Shown here: positions 17,813 through 26,862 of the stretch, in pieces
Numbering within the stretch: position 1 is the stretch's first letter
Layout of the letters: each line of letters starts with the position of its first letter
Assembly: GCA_900769635.1 (NCBI GenBank)
Contig: CAAGHJ010000014.1
Coordinates: 1-64,000 of the forward strand
Source of the DNA: Bacilli bacterium
Lineage (GTDB): Bacteria; Bacillota_I; Bacilli_A; RF39; UBA660
Direction of reading: 5' to 3'
Length of the DNA stretch: 64,000 bases
Translations under genes and position numbers: made by a program
The notes under the pieces: model-generated
What the model was told of the DNA's origin: nothing
The model's database searches: none
The model's input: the letters and a program-made list of their open reading frames with translations, nothing else

Positions 17813-19108
17813 ATGAAAAAAACACTAATGAAATTATTCACAATATGTCTTGCATTCTTAACCGTTGCACCAAGCATAGGTGCAGCTTCAAACGTACCAA
17901 GTACAATCACAGTACAGGAGCAACAAAGAACAAGTGCCTACTTAACAGGTGGAAAAGGAACAGGAGTATTATATAGGAAAGCAACTAACGGAAACATCAT
18001 TTACTGTATGACTTACGAAAGAACATCACCAGAAAACGGTATGAGCTTCAAGTTAGGTAGTGAGTTAGATGCAGGTCTAACATACATACTAGCAAACGGA
18101 TATCCAAAAAAATCCTTTACAGGCGATAGTATGAAAGATTACTATATTACCCAAATGGCAATTTGGATATACCAAAGTGATAGCGGTCACAAAATATCAA
18201 ATTTAGCAACAAAAGTAAAAAACGGAACCTATACAGGAGATGCAACTGGAACAGCAATGGCAAAACAAATTATGAACCTATATAACGGTGCTCTAAAAGC
18301 CAAAAGTGCTGGATATGTAAAGCCAAGTTTCAGTGCTAATACAAAAAACTTAAACCTAACACTTGACGGAGATTACTATGTATCAGAATTAGTAAAAGTA
18401 ACAAGTTCAAATACAATAGATACATTTACAGTAGCAACAAATGATGCTCCCGATGGAACAATAATAACAAGTTCTAACGGAACCAAAACCAATAACATTG
18501 CCGTAACAGATGGCTTTTATGTAAAAGTACCTGCATCAAGTGTAAAAGGCAAAACCATAAGTTTCGGTTTATCCCTAGCTACAACAGGTGTAGTAGAAAA
18601 AGCATATCTATACCTATCAGGAAACTCATATCAAGATATGTCTGAGGCAGCAATATATCCCGAAAATACACCACTTTCAGATAACATTACTGTAACAGCA
18701 TCATCAAATGTAATTAAAATATCAAAACAAGATATAACAAGTAAAGAAGAACTACCAGGAGCAACACTAATAGTAAAAGATGAAAACGGAAATGAAATAG
18801 ACAAATGGGTAAGTGGAAATGAACCACATTATATCTACAACTTAAAAGACGGAACATATACCCTAACAGAAATAGGGGCTCCTGATGGATATAAACTATC
18901 AACGGAAACAATAACCTTTGAAGTAAAAGACGGAAAAGTAACCGAAAATATAGTAATGTTCAATGAAAAGAAACCAGTAGAAACACCAGAAGAAGTAATT
19001 GAAGTAAAGAAAACAGATTCAAGTGCCACTTTATTCTATACAGTATGCTCTTTAGTAGTTTTAGCGGGAATAGCACTAGTATACAGATATAAAAATGCAC
19101 AAAGATAA
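17813..19108 (+). CDS. Thioester-domain surface adhesin with SpaA-like domain
   Basis: 431 residues. Signal peptide (KKTLMKLFTICLAFLTVAPS ... GAAS) is followed by a thioester domain with the pairing residues Cys65 (NGNIIYCMTYER) and Gln114 (YYITQMAIWIYQ). Such domains bind host surfaces covalently. A middle beta domain follows, then a SpaA/Cna-B-like domain (VIKISKQDITSKEELPGATL ... YTLTEIGAPDGYKL) with Lys and Glu placed for an isopeptide bond. The C-terminus is a sorting-like tail: KKTDSS, a hydrophobic helix and RYKNAQR. The usual LPXTG is absent, so VKKTD or a nearby motif may be the signal for the sortase encoded next. GGGGG is the ribosome binding site. Confidence 0.82.
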   Translation: MKKTLMKLFTICLAFLTVAPSIGAASNVPSTITVQEQQRTSAYLTGGKGTGVLYRKATNGNIIYCMTYERTSPENGMSFKLGSELDAGLTYILANGYPKKSFTGDSMKDYYITQMAIWIYQSDSGHKISNLATKVKNGTYTGDATGTAMAKQIMNLYNGALKAKSAGYVKPSFSANTKNLNLTLDGDYYVSELVKVTSSNTIDTFTVATNDAPDGTIITSSNGTKTNNIAVTDGFYVKVPASSVKGKTISFGLSLATTGVVEKAYLYLSGNSYQDMSEAAIYPENTPLSDNITVTASSNVIKISKQDITSKEELPGATLIVKDENGNEIDKWVSGNEPHYIYNLKDGTYTLTEIGAPDGYKLSTETITFEVKDGKVTENIVMFNEKKPVETPEEVIEVKKTDSSATLFYTVCSLVVLAGIALVYRYKNAQR

Positions 19109-19730
19109 AATAATAGCACTACTAGGAGTTCTCCTTACTGTTGGAGGACTCTTCCTCATATCAAACCACTATTTAAACGAAAAAATAGATATTGCGTATG
19201 ATATGAAAAACCAAAAATTATTTCAAAACGGTGAAACTACCGAAGAAAACCAAGAAGAAGAAAAAGTGGAAAGAGATGCAGGAACAGGTATTGCAACTGC
19301 CAAAAAAGAAGAACCAAAATATTACTATATAGGTTACTTAGAAATACCAAGAATATCATTCTATCGTGGGTTTGTAGACCCAAATACTAAGGGAAATGAT
19401 ATAAGTGTTAACATTGAAATAAATAAAGCCTCATCATTTCCAGATGTTAGTGGTGGAAACTTCATAATATCCGCTCACTCAGGAACAAGCTATAATGCTT
19501 ACTTCCGTAATTTATATAAACTAGAAGAAGGCGACACAGCCTATGTCTATTATAATAATATAAAATATACATATATAATAGACAATATATATAACGTACC
19601 AAAAGTAGGGAAAGCAACTATATACAGAGATACTAGTAAAAATACCCTAACGCTTATAACCTGTACTTATGGTGATGAAACATCACAAACAATATATATT
19701 GCTTACTTAGATAAAACAGAATCATATTAG
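19095..19730 (+). CDS. Sortase, noncanonical Arg position
   Basis: 211 residues with an N-terminal membrane anchor (IIALLGVLLTVGGLFLIS), a charged linker and a sortase beta barrel from about residue 75 (YIGYLEIPRISFYRGFV). Catalytic His128 is in SAHSGTSYNAYF and Cys190 in LTLITCTYGD. The Arg normally found shortly after the Cys is Gln198 or Thr199 (DETSQTIYIAYL). It overlaps the adhesin by 14 bases, so it is probably the dedicated transpeptidase that attaches the adhesin to the wall. The sortase class is uncertain. Confidence 0.82.
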   Translation: MHKDKIIALLGVLLTVGGLFLISNHYLNEKIDIAYDMKNQKLFQNGETTEENQEEEKVERDAGTGIATAKKEEPKYYYIGYLEIPRISFYRGFVDPNTKGNDISVNIEINKASSFPDVSGGNFIISAHSGTSYNAYFRNLYKLEEGDTAYVYYNNIKYTYIIDNIYNVPKVGKATIYRDTSKNTLTLITCTYGDETSQTIYIAYLDKTESY

Positions 19731-19746
19731 AAAAGGGGGGAGAAAT

Positions 19747-20643
19747 ATGACGAGAACAAGCATAATAGAAAAATTAAATTTAGTTAAAGATATGATAGCA
19801 GGACAAAAAGAGTTAATATTAGTATTTGCATTCTTTATGATATTAGGTATTCTATTATTTGCCTTTTCCAAAAAAAACAAATCCAAATACCTAAAAACAT
19901 TCATTATTTCTTATATCCTCATACTAATAGCTCTTATAGCAGGCTATAATGTAAGTCTTTATAAATTAGTAGACTACTTTATAAATAACGTATTTTATCT
20001 ACTAGTATTTCCAAACATTGCTGTATATACTGGTATGATAATAACAAGTAATATTCTCCTTTTAACAGGATTATTAAAAGAAAAAACACCTAAATTAGTA
20101 AAAATAATTAATGTAATATTTTATAGTGTAATAGGATATATGACCTTCTTAACCCTAGATGTAATAACAAAAGACAAAATAGATGTATATTCAGAATTAG
20201 ATGTATATTCAAATGAAACCCTTTTTGCTCTATTACAAATAAGTATGATAATATTCATAACTTGGATAGTAGTAAGAATAATAATAAAAGCCGTAACTAA
20301 GTTTGGTAAAAAAGAAGTAGTGGAAAGTACTGTTCCTGTAATAGAAAATACTTCTCTCGTAGAAAAATTTGTAAATAACGCCGAAGAAGTACCAACTCCA
20401 GTTATGAATTTAGAAACTAGTAATTCAGAAAACACAGTGTATAATAATATTACTAATAATACAAATAATATAGCATCTCATAGTTCTAATCTAATAAACG
20501 AATTACCAACATACAAATATGAAGCTGTCCCAAACAATCCTTTACATAAAAGTAACAATATAGAGATATCATTCACTAAGGAAGAGTGGATGGGACTAAA
20601 TGATATATTAAAGAGAGAACAAAACCGTAGTAACAATGGTTAG
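19747..20643 (+). CDS. Unknown multi-pass membrane protein of sortase cassette
   Basis: Not recognised. 298 residues. About five membrane helices lie in the first 185 residues (ELILVFAFFMILGILLFAF, TFIISYILILIALIAGY, VFYLLVFPNIAVYTGMII, IINVIFYSVIGYMTFL, LLQISMIIFITWIVVRI). An Asn/Thr-rich cytosolic tail follows, ending in EEWMGLNDILKREQNRSNNG. It is 16 bases after the sortase behind AAGGGGGGAG, so it belongs to the same operon. A role in export or sorting of the adhesin is only a guess from position. Confidence 0.55.
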   Translation: MTRTSIIEKLNLVKDMIAGQKELILVFAFFMILGILLFAFSKKNKSKYLKTFIISYILILIALIAGYNVSLYKLVDYFINNVFYLLVFPNIAVYTGMIITSNILLLTGLLKEKTPKLVKIINVIFYSVIGYMTFLTLDVITKDKIDVYSELDVYSNETLFALLQISMIIFITWIVVRIIIKAVTKFGKKEVVESTVPVIENTSLVEKFVNNAEEVPTPVMNLETSNSENTVYNNITNNTNNIASHSSNLINELPTYKYEAVPNNPLHKSNNIEISFTKEEWMGLNDILKREQNRSNNG

Positions 20644-20655
20644 TTCTTTTTTTAT
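20616..20655 (+). terminator. Terminator of sortase cassette
   Basis: AGAAC-AA-AACC pairs with GGTT-A-GTTCT across the end of the gene, followed by a T run. Confidence 0.7.
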
Positions 20656-20686
20656 TTCTCTTATCCCTTTATTTTTAAGAAAATAT

Positions 20687-20696
20687 CTGCTATAAT
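20687..20696 (+). promoter_or_regulatory. Extended -10 promoter of mutS
   Basis: TGC-TATAAT at 20688-20696 with only a weak -35. It lies two bases before an upstream ATG (20699), which therefore cannot be the usual start of mutS. Confidence 0.55.
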
Positions 20697-20725
20697 ATAT
20701 GAAAAAGAAAGGAAGAAAATGCCCA

Positions 20726-23263
20726 ATGAAATTAAGTGAAGTAGACATAAATAAAGTCTCACCAATGATGAGACACTATATAGAATTAAAACAAGAATAC
20801 AAAGATGAAGTACTCTTTTATAGATTAGGAGATTTCTATGAAATGTTTTTTGAAGATGCTGAAGAAGTATCTCACACTCTTGAATTAACTCTAACCGGAA
20901 GGAATGCCGGATTAGACGAAAGAGTACCAATGTGTGGCATTCCTTATCACGCCAAAGATATATATATAGATAGATTAGTAAAACTAGGATATAAAATAGC
21001 AATATGTGAGCAAGTAGAAGACCCCAAAAGTGCCAAAGGAATAGTAAAAAGAGAAGTAACCGAAGTAATAAGTAGGGGAACCATAACCGATTCTTCAAGT
21101 TTAAACGAAAAAGAGAACAATTATATAGGAAGTATTATAACCACTGATAATAACTATATTTTAACATATAGCGATATAACAACAGGCGAACTCTATACCA
21201 AGACCATATTAAAAGATAGTGAAAAACTATTAAGTGAAGTTCAATTTTTAGACCTTGAAGAAATAATATTAGATACCAAAGTAGAAAGTGCAGTCAAAGC
21301 AAATCTAAAAGAAGTTCAAAAGTTAACCGTAACTGTGTTAGATAACATTTATGAAAAAGAAGACTATAATTATCTCTTTCAAAACATAGAAAAAAAGGAA
21401 ATAATTACCTCCATAAAACACCTCTTATATTACTTAGTTGTAGTAGGAAAGCGTAACCTTGCCCATTTAAGACTCCCCAAAATAATAGAAGCATCTTCCA
21501 CTCTAAAAATGGATATTCATACTAAGAGAAATCTTGAACTAACCGAAAACCTTAGATTAAAAGAAAAGACCTATTCATTACTTTGGCTCTTAGATAATAC
21601 CAAAACCGCAATGGGAAGTAGAATGTTAAAAAAATATATTGAAACCCCTCTTGTCGATATAAATAAAATAAATGAAAGATATAATGTTGTAAGTACACTG
21701 ATGACACAGTTCTTAATAAGTGAAGAATTAAGAGAATACCTATACAAAGTATATGACTTAGAACGCTTATCAGGAAAAATAGCCCTTGAAACCGCCAATG
21801 GCAAAGACTTAATTCAATTAAGAAATTCTCTAAGTATTCTTCCCCAAATAAATAGTCTCCTAAAAGAATTAAATTATCAAACCCTTCCCAATTTAGAAGA
21901 GTTATACAATCTATTAAATACTTCTATATATGAAGAACCACCAACCACCATAAAAGAAGGATACCTAATAAAAGAAGGCTATAATAAAGAACTAGACGAA
22001 TTAAAAAGTCTCCGCAATGGTGGAAAAAACTTCATCGCCTCTTTTGAAACTTCCGAAAGAGAAAAAACAGGTATAAAAAATCTCAAAGTAGGTTATAACA
22101 AAGTCTTTGGCTATTATATAGAAGTATCCAAAGCAAATACATCTTTAGTAAAAGAAGAATACGGTTATGTAAGAAAACAAACACTTGCTAACTGCGAAAG
22201 ATACATAAACAATACCCTCAAAGAAAAAGAAGCCCTTGTTCTTTCTGCGGAAGAAAAAATAATAACCCTAGAATATGAACTATTTACAAAAATAAGAAAA
22301 CAATGTGCAAGTTACATACAGTCTCTCCAAGAAGCATCTCAAATAATAAGTGAAATAGATGTTTTACAAAGTTTTGCCAAAGTAAGTGAAAAGTACAAGT
22401 ATGTAAGACCAACTCTAACTAAAGATCACATAATAAATATAAAATCATCACGTCATCCCGTTGTTGAACAAGTAATCAAAGACCAGTATGTAGATAACGA
22501 TATTCTAATGGATAAAGACACAAATATAATACTAATAACAGGACCAAATATGGCCGGAAAAAGTACCTATATGAGACAATTAGGAATAATAGTCATAATG
22601 GCCCAAATAGGATGTTTCATCCCTGCTAAAGAAGCAACATTACCGATCTTTGACCAAATCTTTACCCGTATAGGAGCTTCCGATGACTTAGTAAGTGGTC
22701 AATCAACCTTTATGGTCGAAATGCTAGAATCTGCTAATGCCATCACCAATGCTACTCAAAATAGTCTTATACTATTTGATGAATTAGGCCGTGGAACAGC
22801 GACCTTTGACGGAATGAGTCTTGCCCAATCCATTCTCGAATACATTTCCAAAAAAGTCAGATGCAAAACAATGTTCTCAACCCATTATCACGAATTAACT
22901 GACCTCGAAGAGAATTTAACCAATTTAAAAAACTACCACGTATCTTGCATCGAAAAAGACGGCAATCTAACCTTTCTCCATAAAGTCAAAAAAGGATGTG
23001 TCGATAAAAGCTACGGTATAAATGTAGCCCGTCTTGCCGGATTACCACCCGAAGTAATAGAACGAGCTAACGAAATACTAAAAATATACGAAGCCAAAGA
23101 AGAAGGCCGTGATGTAATTATTCAAACAACCCTTCCCCTCGATTTCAAAGAAGAGAAAAATAATATTGAAGAAAAAATCAAGACTTTAAACATCCTCGAT
23201 ATGACGCCAATGCAAGCCCTAAATACCCTTTACGAACTTCGTGAGGAGGTCATTCAAAAATGA
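20726..23263 (+). CDS. mutS: DNA mismatch repair protein MutS
   Basis: 845 residues, the mismatch-recognition ATPase. The N-terminal mismatch-binding motif GDFYEMF is at about residue 38, followed by connector, lever and clamp domains. Walker A GPNMAGKST, DELGRGTATFDG and THYHEL define the ATPase, and a short C-terminal dimerisation tail closes the protein. The start at 20726 is chosen because the earlier ATG touches the promoter -10 box and KLSEVDINKVSPMMRHY matches the family start. No mutL lies beside it; instead an SDR gene overlaps its 3' end by four bases. Confidence 0.96.
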   Translation: MKLSEVDINKVSPMMRHYIELKQEYKDEVLFYRLGDFYEMFFEDAEEVSHTLELTLTGRNAGLDERVPMCGIPYHAKDIYIDRLVKLGYKIAICEQVEDPKSAKGIVKREVTEVISRGTITDSSSLNEKENNYIGSIITTDNNYILTYSDITTGELYTKTILKDSEKLLSEVQFLDLEEIILDTKVESAVKANLKEVQKLTVTVLDNIYEKEDYNYLFQNIEKKEIITSIKHLLYYLVVVGKRNLAHLRLPKIIEASSTLKMDIHTKRNLELTENLRLKEKTYSLLWLLDNTKTAMGSRMLKKYIETPLVDINKINERYNVVSTLMTQFLISEELREYLYKVYDLERLSGKIALETANGKDLIQLRNSLSILPQINSLLKELNYQTLPNLEELYNLLNTSIYEEPPTTIKEGYLIKEGYNKELDELKSLRNGGKNFIASFETSEREKTGIKNLKVGYNKVFGYYIEVSKANTSLVKEEYGYVRKQTLANCERYINNTLKEKEALVLSAEEKIITLEYELFTKIRKQCASYIQSLQEASQIISEIDVLQSFAKVSEKYKYVRPTLTKDHIINIKSSRHPVVEQVIKDQYVDNDILMDKDTNIILITGPNMAGKSTYMRQLGIIVIMAQIGCFIPAKEATLPIFDQIFTRIGASDDLVSGQSTFMVEMLESANAITNATQNSLILFDELGRGTATFDGMSLAQSILEYISKKVRCKTMFSTHYHELTDLEENLTNLKNYHVSCIEKDGNLTFLHKVKKGCVDKSYGINVARLAGLPPEVIERANEILKIYEAKEEGRDVIIQTTLPLDFKEEKNNIEEKIKTLNILDMTPMQALNTLYELREEVIQK

Positions 23264-23970
23264 AAGCCCTAATAACCGGAATAACATCCGATCTTGGTCT
23301 TGCCTTTGCACGAAAACTAGTTGAGGAAGGGTACACTATTGTAGGTACATACCATAATAACCAAAACAAAGCCCTTGCTATAAAAGAAGAAATAAAAGAC
23401 AAAATAGAACTATATAAAGTAGATTTAACAAGCGAAGAAGAGATCAAATATTTATGTACCACCATAAGTGACATAGATGTACTAATAAATAATGCCTGTA
23501 CATATCACGATTGTTCCCTCGAAGAAAAAACCAAAACCAATTTTATAGATACACTCGAAGTAAATCTCATAGCTCCCTTCCTATTAATAAAATACCTATC
23601 CCCAAATATGCAAAAAGGCCATATCATAAACATATCATCAACTGATGCCATAAATACATACAACGAAATAAATTTCGATTATGCCAGTTCCAAAGCCGGA
23701 CTAATAACCCTAACCAAAGCCCTTAGTCAAAGTTTACCCAATATAAAATTATATACCATAACGCCCAATTGGATAAATACCCAAACTACTAAGGAATTAT
23801 CACCATTCTATCTTAAAGAAGAACTAAAAAAATCCGGTCAAACTAGACTAATAGAACCCACAGAACTATCACAAATACTATATAACATAATAAAAGAAAA
23901 CACCCTAAAATCAGGAACCAATATAATAGTAGACATAAAAAACAAAAAATTGGAGGTCAAATATGAATAA
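23260..23970 (+). CDS. Short-chain dehydrogenase/reductase
   Basis: A 236-residue NAD(P)-dependent oxidoreductase of the SDR family. The nucleotide-binding motif TGITSDLG is at residue 6, followed by DVLINNA, the catalytic Ser in NISSTDA and YASSK. It resembles FabG-like enzymes, but the substrate cannot be read from sequence. It overlaps mutS by four bases with GAGGAGG inside mutS. It also overlaps the next gene by eight bases, so mutS, this gene and the lyase form one operon. Confidence 0.85.
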   Translation: MKALITGITSDLGLAFARKLVEEGYTIVGTYHNNQNKALAIKEEIKDKIELYKVDLTSEEEIKYLCTTISDIDVLINNACTYHDCSLEEKTKTNFIDTLEVNLIAPFLLIKYLSPNMQKGHIINISSTDAINTYNEINFDYASSKAGLITLTKALSQSLPNIKLYTITPNWINTQTTKELSPFYLKEELKKSGQTRLIEPTELSQILYNIIKENTLKSGTNIIVDIKNKKLEVKYE

Positions 23971-25204
23971 AAATACCCTAGAATACATTCAAAAATGTGA
24001 AGAAAAATTACAAAAAAAATATCAAGAAATAGATAATATAAGTTTATACAATAGTAATAAAGTATTATCAGCTTTTCAAAAAAATAAAGTTTCAGAATCC
24101 CATTTTAACGGAACAACCGGTTATGGTTATAACGATGAAGGAAGAGATATCATTGAAAAAGTATACAAAGACATATTTGCAGCTGAGGATGCCCTTGTTA
24201 GAACACAGTTCATCTCTGGAACTCACGCCATATCCACGACCCTTTTTGCCCTATTAAGACCAAATGATATAATGCTATCAATTTCCGGTAAACCTTATGA
24301 CACTCTCGATGAAATAATAGGATTAAAAGAAAACCCTTCCTCCCTTAAAAGTTACGGTATAAAATATATGGAAATAGATTTAATAGAAAACGATTTCAAT
24401 TACGAAAAAATAAAAGAAGTCCTTACCCATAATAAAATAAAACTAATTGAAATCCAAAGAAGTAAAGGTTATTCCACAAGAGAAAGCCTAAGTATTGAAA
24501 AAATAGAAAAAGTCATAAAATACATAAAAAATATCGATAAAGATGTAATAATTATGATTGATAATTGCTATTGTGAGTTCGTAACAACCAAAGAACCAAT
24601 TGAAGTAGGTGCTGATATAGCTGTTGGTTCCCTAATCAAAAATTTAGGTGGTGCTCTTGCCTCAAACGGAGGCTATGTTGTAGGAAGAGAAGACCTAGTA
24701 AATCTAGTATCAGAAAGATTAAATCCCCCTGGACAAGGCAAAGAAGTAGGACCATCACTTGGTGCCAACAAAGGGGTATTACAAGGACTGTTCCTTTCCC
24801 CAAATGTCGTAGCATCAGCTCTAAAAACAGCCCTCTTAACATCCCTAGTGATGGAAGAAAAAGGCTATAAAACCTCTCCAAAAAGTACCGATGAGAGAGT
24901 AGATATAGTACAAAATATAATCTTTGAAGACGCCAGTAAACTAATAAAATATTGCAAGTTAGTTCAAGCATCAAGTCCCATAGACTCCTTTGTTACTCCA
25001 GAGCCCTCTCCAATGCCAGGCTATACAGATAAAGTAATAATGGCTAGTGGTTCCTTTACACAAGGATCATCCATAGAACTTTCTGCTGATGGCCCCCTAA
25101 GACCACCATACATAGCTTACCAGCAAGGAAGTATAACTTATGATTACGGAAAACTAATGGTTATGAAATTATATGAAAATATTGAAAAAAATATTGGCAA
25201 TTAA
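23963..25204 (+). CDS. Methionine gamma-lyase family (YnbB/aluminium resistance) PLP protein
   Basis: 413 residues, a PLP-dependent fold type I protein of the PF06838 family. Features are SGTHAIST near residue 90, IMIDNCYCEF with the PLP-binding Asp, and the Schiff-base Lys in AVGSLIKNLGGALASNGGYV. A signature NPPGQGKEVGPSLG follows. The true substrate of this family is poorly defined; similarity to cystathionine/methionine lyases suggests sulfur amino acid chemistry. Its last codons contain the -35 box of the tRNA-Leu promoter. Confidence 0.88.
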   Translation: MNKNTLEYIQKCEEKLQKKYQEIDNISLYNSNKVLSAFQKNKVSESHFNGTTGYGYNDEGRDIIEKVYKDIFAAEDALVRTQFISGTHAISTTLFALLRPNDIMLSISGKPYDTLDEIIGLKENPSSLKSYGIKYMEIDLIENDFNYEKIKEVLTHNKIKLIEIQRSKGYSTRESLSIEKIEKVIKYIKNIDKDVIIMIDNCYCEFVTTKEPIEVGADIAVGSLIKNLGGALASNGGYVVGREDLVNLVSERLNPPGQGKEVGPSLGANKGVLQGLFLSPNVVASALKTALLTSLVMEEKGYKTSPKSTDERVDIVQNIIFEDASKLIKYCKLVQASSPIDSFVTPEPSPMPGYTDKVIMASGSFTQGSSIELSADGPLRPPYIAYQQGSITYDYGKLMVMKLYENIEKNIGN

Positions 25205-25222
25205 AAAAAAATATGATATAAT
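25194..25222 (+). promoter_or_regulatory. Promoter of tRNA-Leu
   Basis: TTGGCA, 17 bases, TATAAT, 11 bases before the tRNA. The -35 lies inside the end of the upstream gene. Confidence 0.75.
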
Positions 25223-25233
25223 TAACTTGTAGT

Positions 25234-25319
25234 GCCAGCCTGGCGGAATTGGTAGACGCGATAGACTCAAAATCTATTATCAATTTGGTGTGAGGGTTCG
25301 AGTCCCTTGGCTGGTACCA
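25234..25319 (+). tRNA. tRNA-Leu (CAA)
   Basis: Class II tRNA. Acceptor arms GCCAGCC and GGCTGGT pair (one G:U), CCA is encoded, and the D arm and long variable arm are typical of leucine. The anticodon loop CTCAAAA reads CAA, for UUG codons. Confidence 0.95.
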
Positions 25320-25331
25320 ATTAAGAGTTAT

Positions 25332-25356
25332 AAAGCCCTATAAAACGGGGCTTTTT
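25332..25356 (+). terminator. Terminator of tRNA-Leu
   Basis: AAAGCCC pairs with GGGCTTT, followed by T run. Confidence 0.8.
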
Positions 25357-25420
25357 ATTGCAGTTTACAAACCAAAAATTGTGGTATCATTATAACTACA
25401 CAAAAGAAAGGAAGATAACA

Positions 25421-26833
25421 ATGAAAAAAACCAAAATAATATGTAGCATAGGCCCAGCAAGCACTAACTGGGAAACATTCAAATCCCTAGTCCTTGCCGG
25501 AATGAATGTTGCACGTATAAATTTCTCTCATGCTAGCCTAGAAGAAAGAGAAACCGTAGAAAAACTAATAAAAAGAGCAAGGGAAGAACTAAAAATACCC
25601 ATTGCTACCCTATATGATACCAAAGGACCTGATCTAAGAACAGGAGACTTTGAAGGCGGAAAAATCGATCTCGTAAAAGGAAATACCATAAAACTATATG
25701 AAAAGCCCGACGAAGAAAAATTAGGAACCAATAAAGAAATATACCTAAACTATAAAAATGTCCTAAAAGATATAAAATTAGGCCAAACAATACTTCTTGA
25801 TGATGGCTTCTATAAACTAATAGTAACAGGAATAGAAGAAAGTGGAGTAGAGTGCCTTATCCAAAATTCCGGTACCATAAAATCCCGAAGAGGTGTATGT
25901 ATGCCAGGAATGCACTTAAATATTCCCTTTATATCCAAAGAAGACGAAGAAGACATCAAGTATGCTTGTGAAAAAGACGGTGACTTCTTAGCCGTATCCT
26001 TCGTAAATACAGCTGCTGAATTAAGAGAAGTAAGAGAACTATGCAAAAAGTACGGTCGTGAAGATATGCAAATAATAGCCAAAGTCGAAACCCAATTTGG
26101 TGTAGACAATCTCGAAGAAATCGTTCAAGAAAGCGATTACATAATGGTAGCTCGCGGAGATTTATCAATCGAAACCGGTGTCGAAAACCTCCCTCTCTAT
26201 CAAGCACGAATGATAGATATGTGTCACGACTACGGCAAAGGCGTAATCGTAGCTACCCAAATGATGTACTCAATGAAGACCAATATCAGACCAACAAACG
26301 CCGAAGTAACCGATGTAGCCGGAGCCGTAATGGCTGGATGTGATGCCATTATGACCAGTGACGAAACAACAATCGGTTCATACCCCGTTGAAACCGTCAA
26401 AACAATGACTTCCATCTGTGAAAACGTTGAAGAAATAACCAAATACAATCTCGAAGATTACAAATTAAGAGGAACAGATATCCATAATACCATTGCCAAA
26501 TGTGCAACTAAGGCTACTACTGAACTAAATATCAAAGCCATTGTTGCAAGTACCCTAACCGGCAAAACAGCTCTCGACATCTCATCCCTTCGCCCCTCAT
26601 CATTTATCGTTGCTACCGTAACTAGCGAAAAAGTAGCTCGCCTTCTTTCCCTAAAATGGGGTGTATATTCATATATCGTTCCCCTAGCTAGCACTACCGA
26701 TAACATAGTAAAACAAGGAGTAGACGCTGCCAAAACCCTCCTCGATTTAGAACCAAAGGACCTCGTTGTTGTAGTCGGAGGTTTCCCAAAAGAAGCCCAC
26801 ACCAACTTCCTAAAAATTCAAGAAATAAATTAA
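25421..26833 (+). CDS. pyk: Pyruvate kinase
   Basis: A 470-residue glycolytic enzyme that makes pyruvate and ATP from PEP and ADP. The N-terminal MKKTKIICSIGPAS is the classic start, with NVARINFSHA, the catalytic Lys region IIAKVETQFG, and MVARGDLSIE with metal ligands. The C-terminal domain ends without the extra PEP-utiliser domain found in Bacillus pyruvate kinase. The ATG at 25421 has AAAGGAAG upstream; the longer frame from 25358 runs through the promoter region and is not the start. Confidence 0.96.
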   Translation: MKKTKIICSIGPASTNWETFKSLVLAGMNVARINFSHASLEERETVEKLIKRAREELKIPIATLYDTKGPDLRTGDFEGGKIDLVKGNTIKLYEKPDEEKLGTNKEIYLNYKNVLKDIKLGQTILLDDGFYKLIVTGIEESGVECLIQNSGTIKSRRGVCMPGMHLNIPFISKEDEEDIKYACEKDGDFLAVSFVNTAAELREVRELCKKYGREDMQIIAKVETQFGVDNLEEIVQESDYIMVARGDLSIETGVENLPLYQARMIDMCHDYGKGVIVATQMMYSMKTNIRPTNAEVTDVAGAVMAGCDAIMTSDETTIGSYPVETVKTMTSICENVEEITKYNLEDYKLRGTDIHNTIAKCATKATTELNIKAIVASTLTGKTALDISSLRPSSFIVATVTSEKVARLLSLKWGVYSYIVPLASTTDNIVKQGVDAAKTLLDLEPKDLVVVVGGFPKEAHTNFLKIQEIN

Positions 26834-26836
26834 GAT

Positions 26837-26862
26837 ACCCCTAATCAAGGGTGCCTTTTTAG
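26837..26862 (+). terminator. Weak terminator after pyk
   Basis: ACCC pairs with GGGT and a T run follows. The stem is short; it lies between convergent pyk and the arginase gene. Confidence 0.4.

Noticed and set aside
17752..17976. A 74-codon ORF before the adhesin
   Set aside because: It spans the promoter and the signal peptide of the adhesin in another frame.
25810..26805. Several long minus-strand ORFs inside pyk
   Set aside because: They are antisense shadows of a well-conserved pyruvate kinase, with no ribosome binding sites or recognisable protein pattern.
26837..26862. A strong bidirectional terminator between pyk and the arginase gene
   Set aside because: The stem is only four pairs and there is no T run on the minus strand, so it is kept only as a weak plus-strand terminator.
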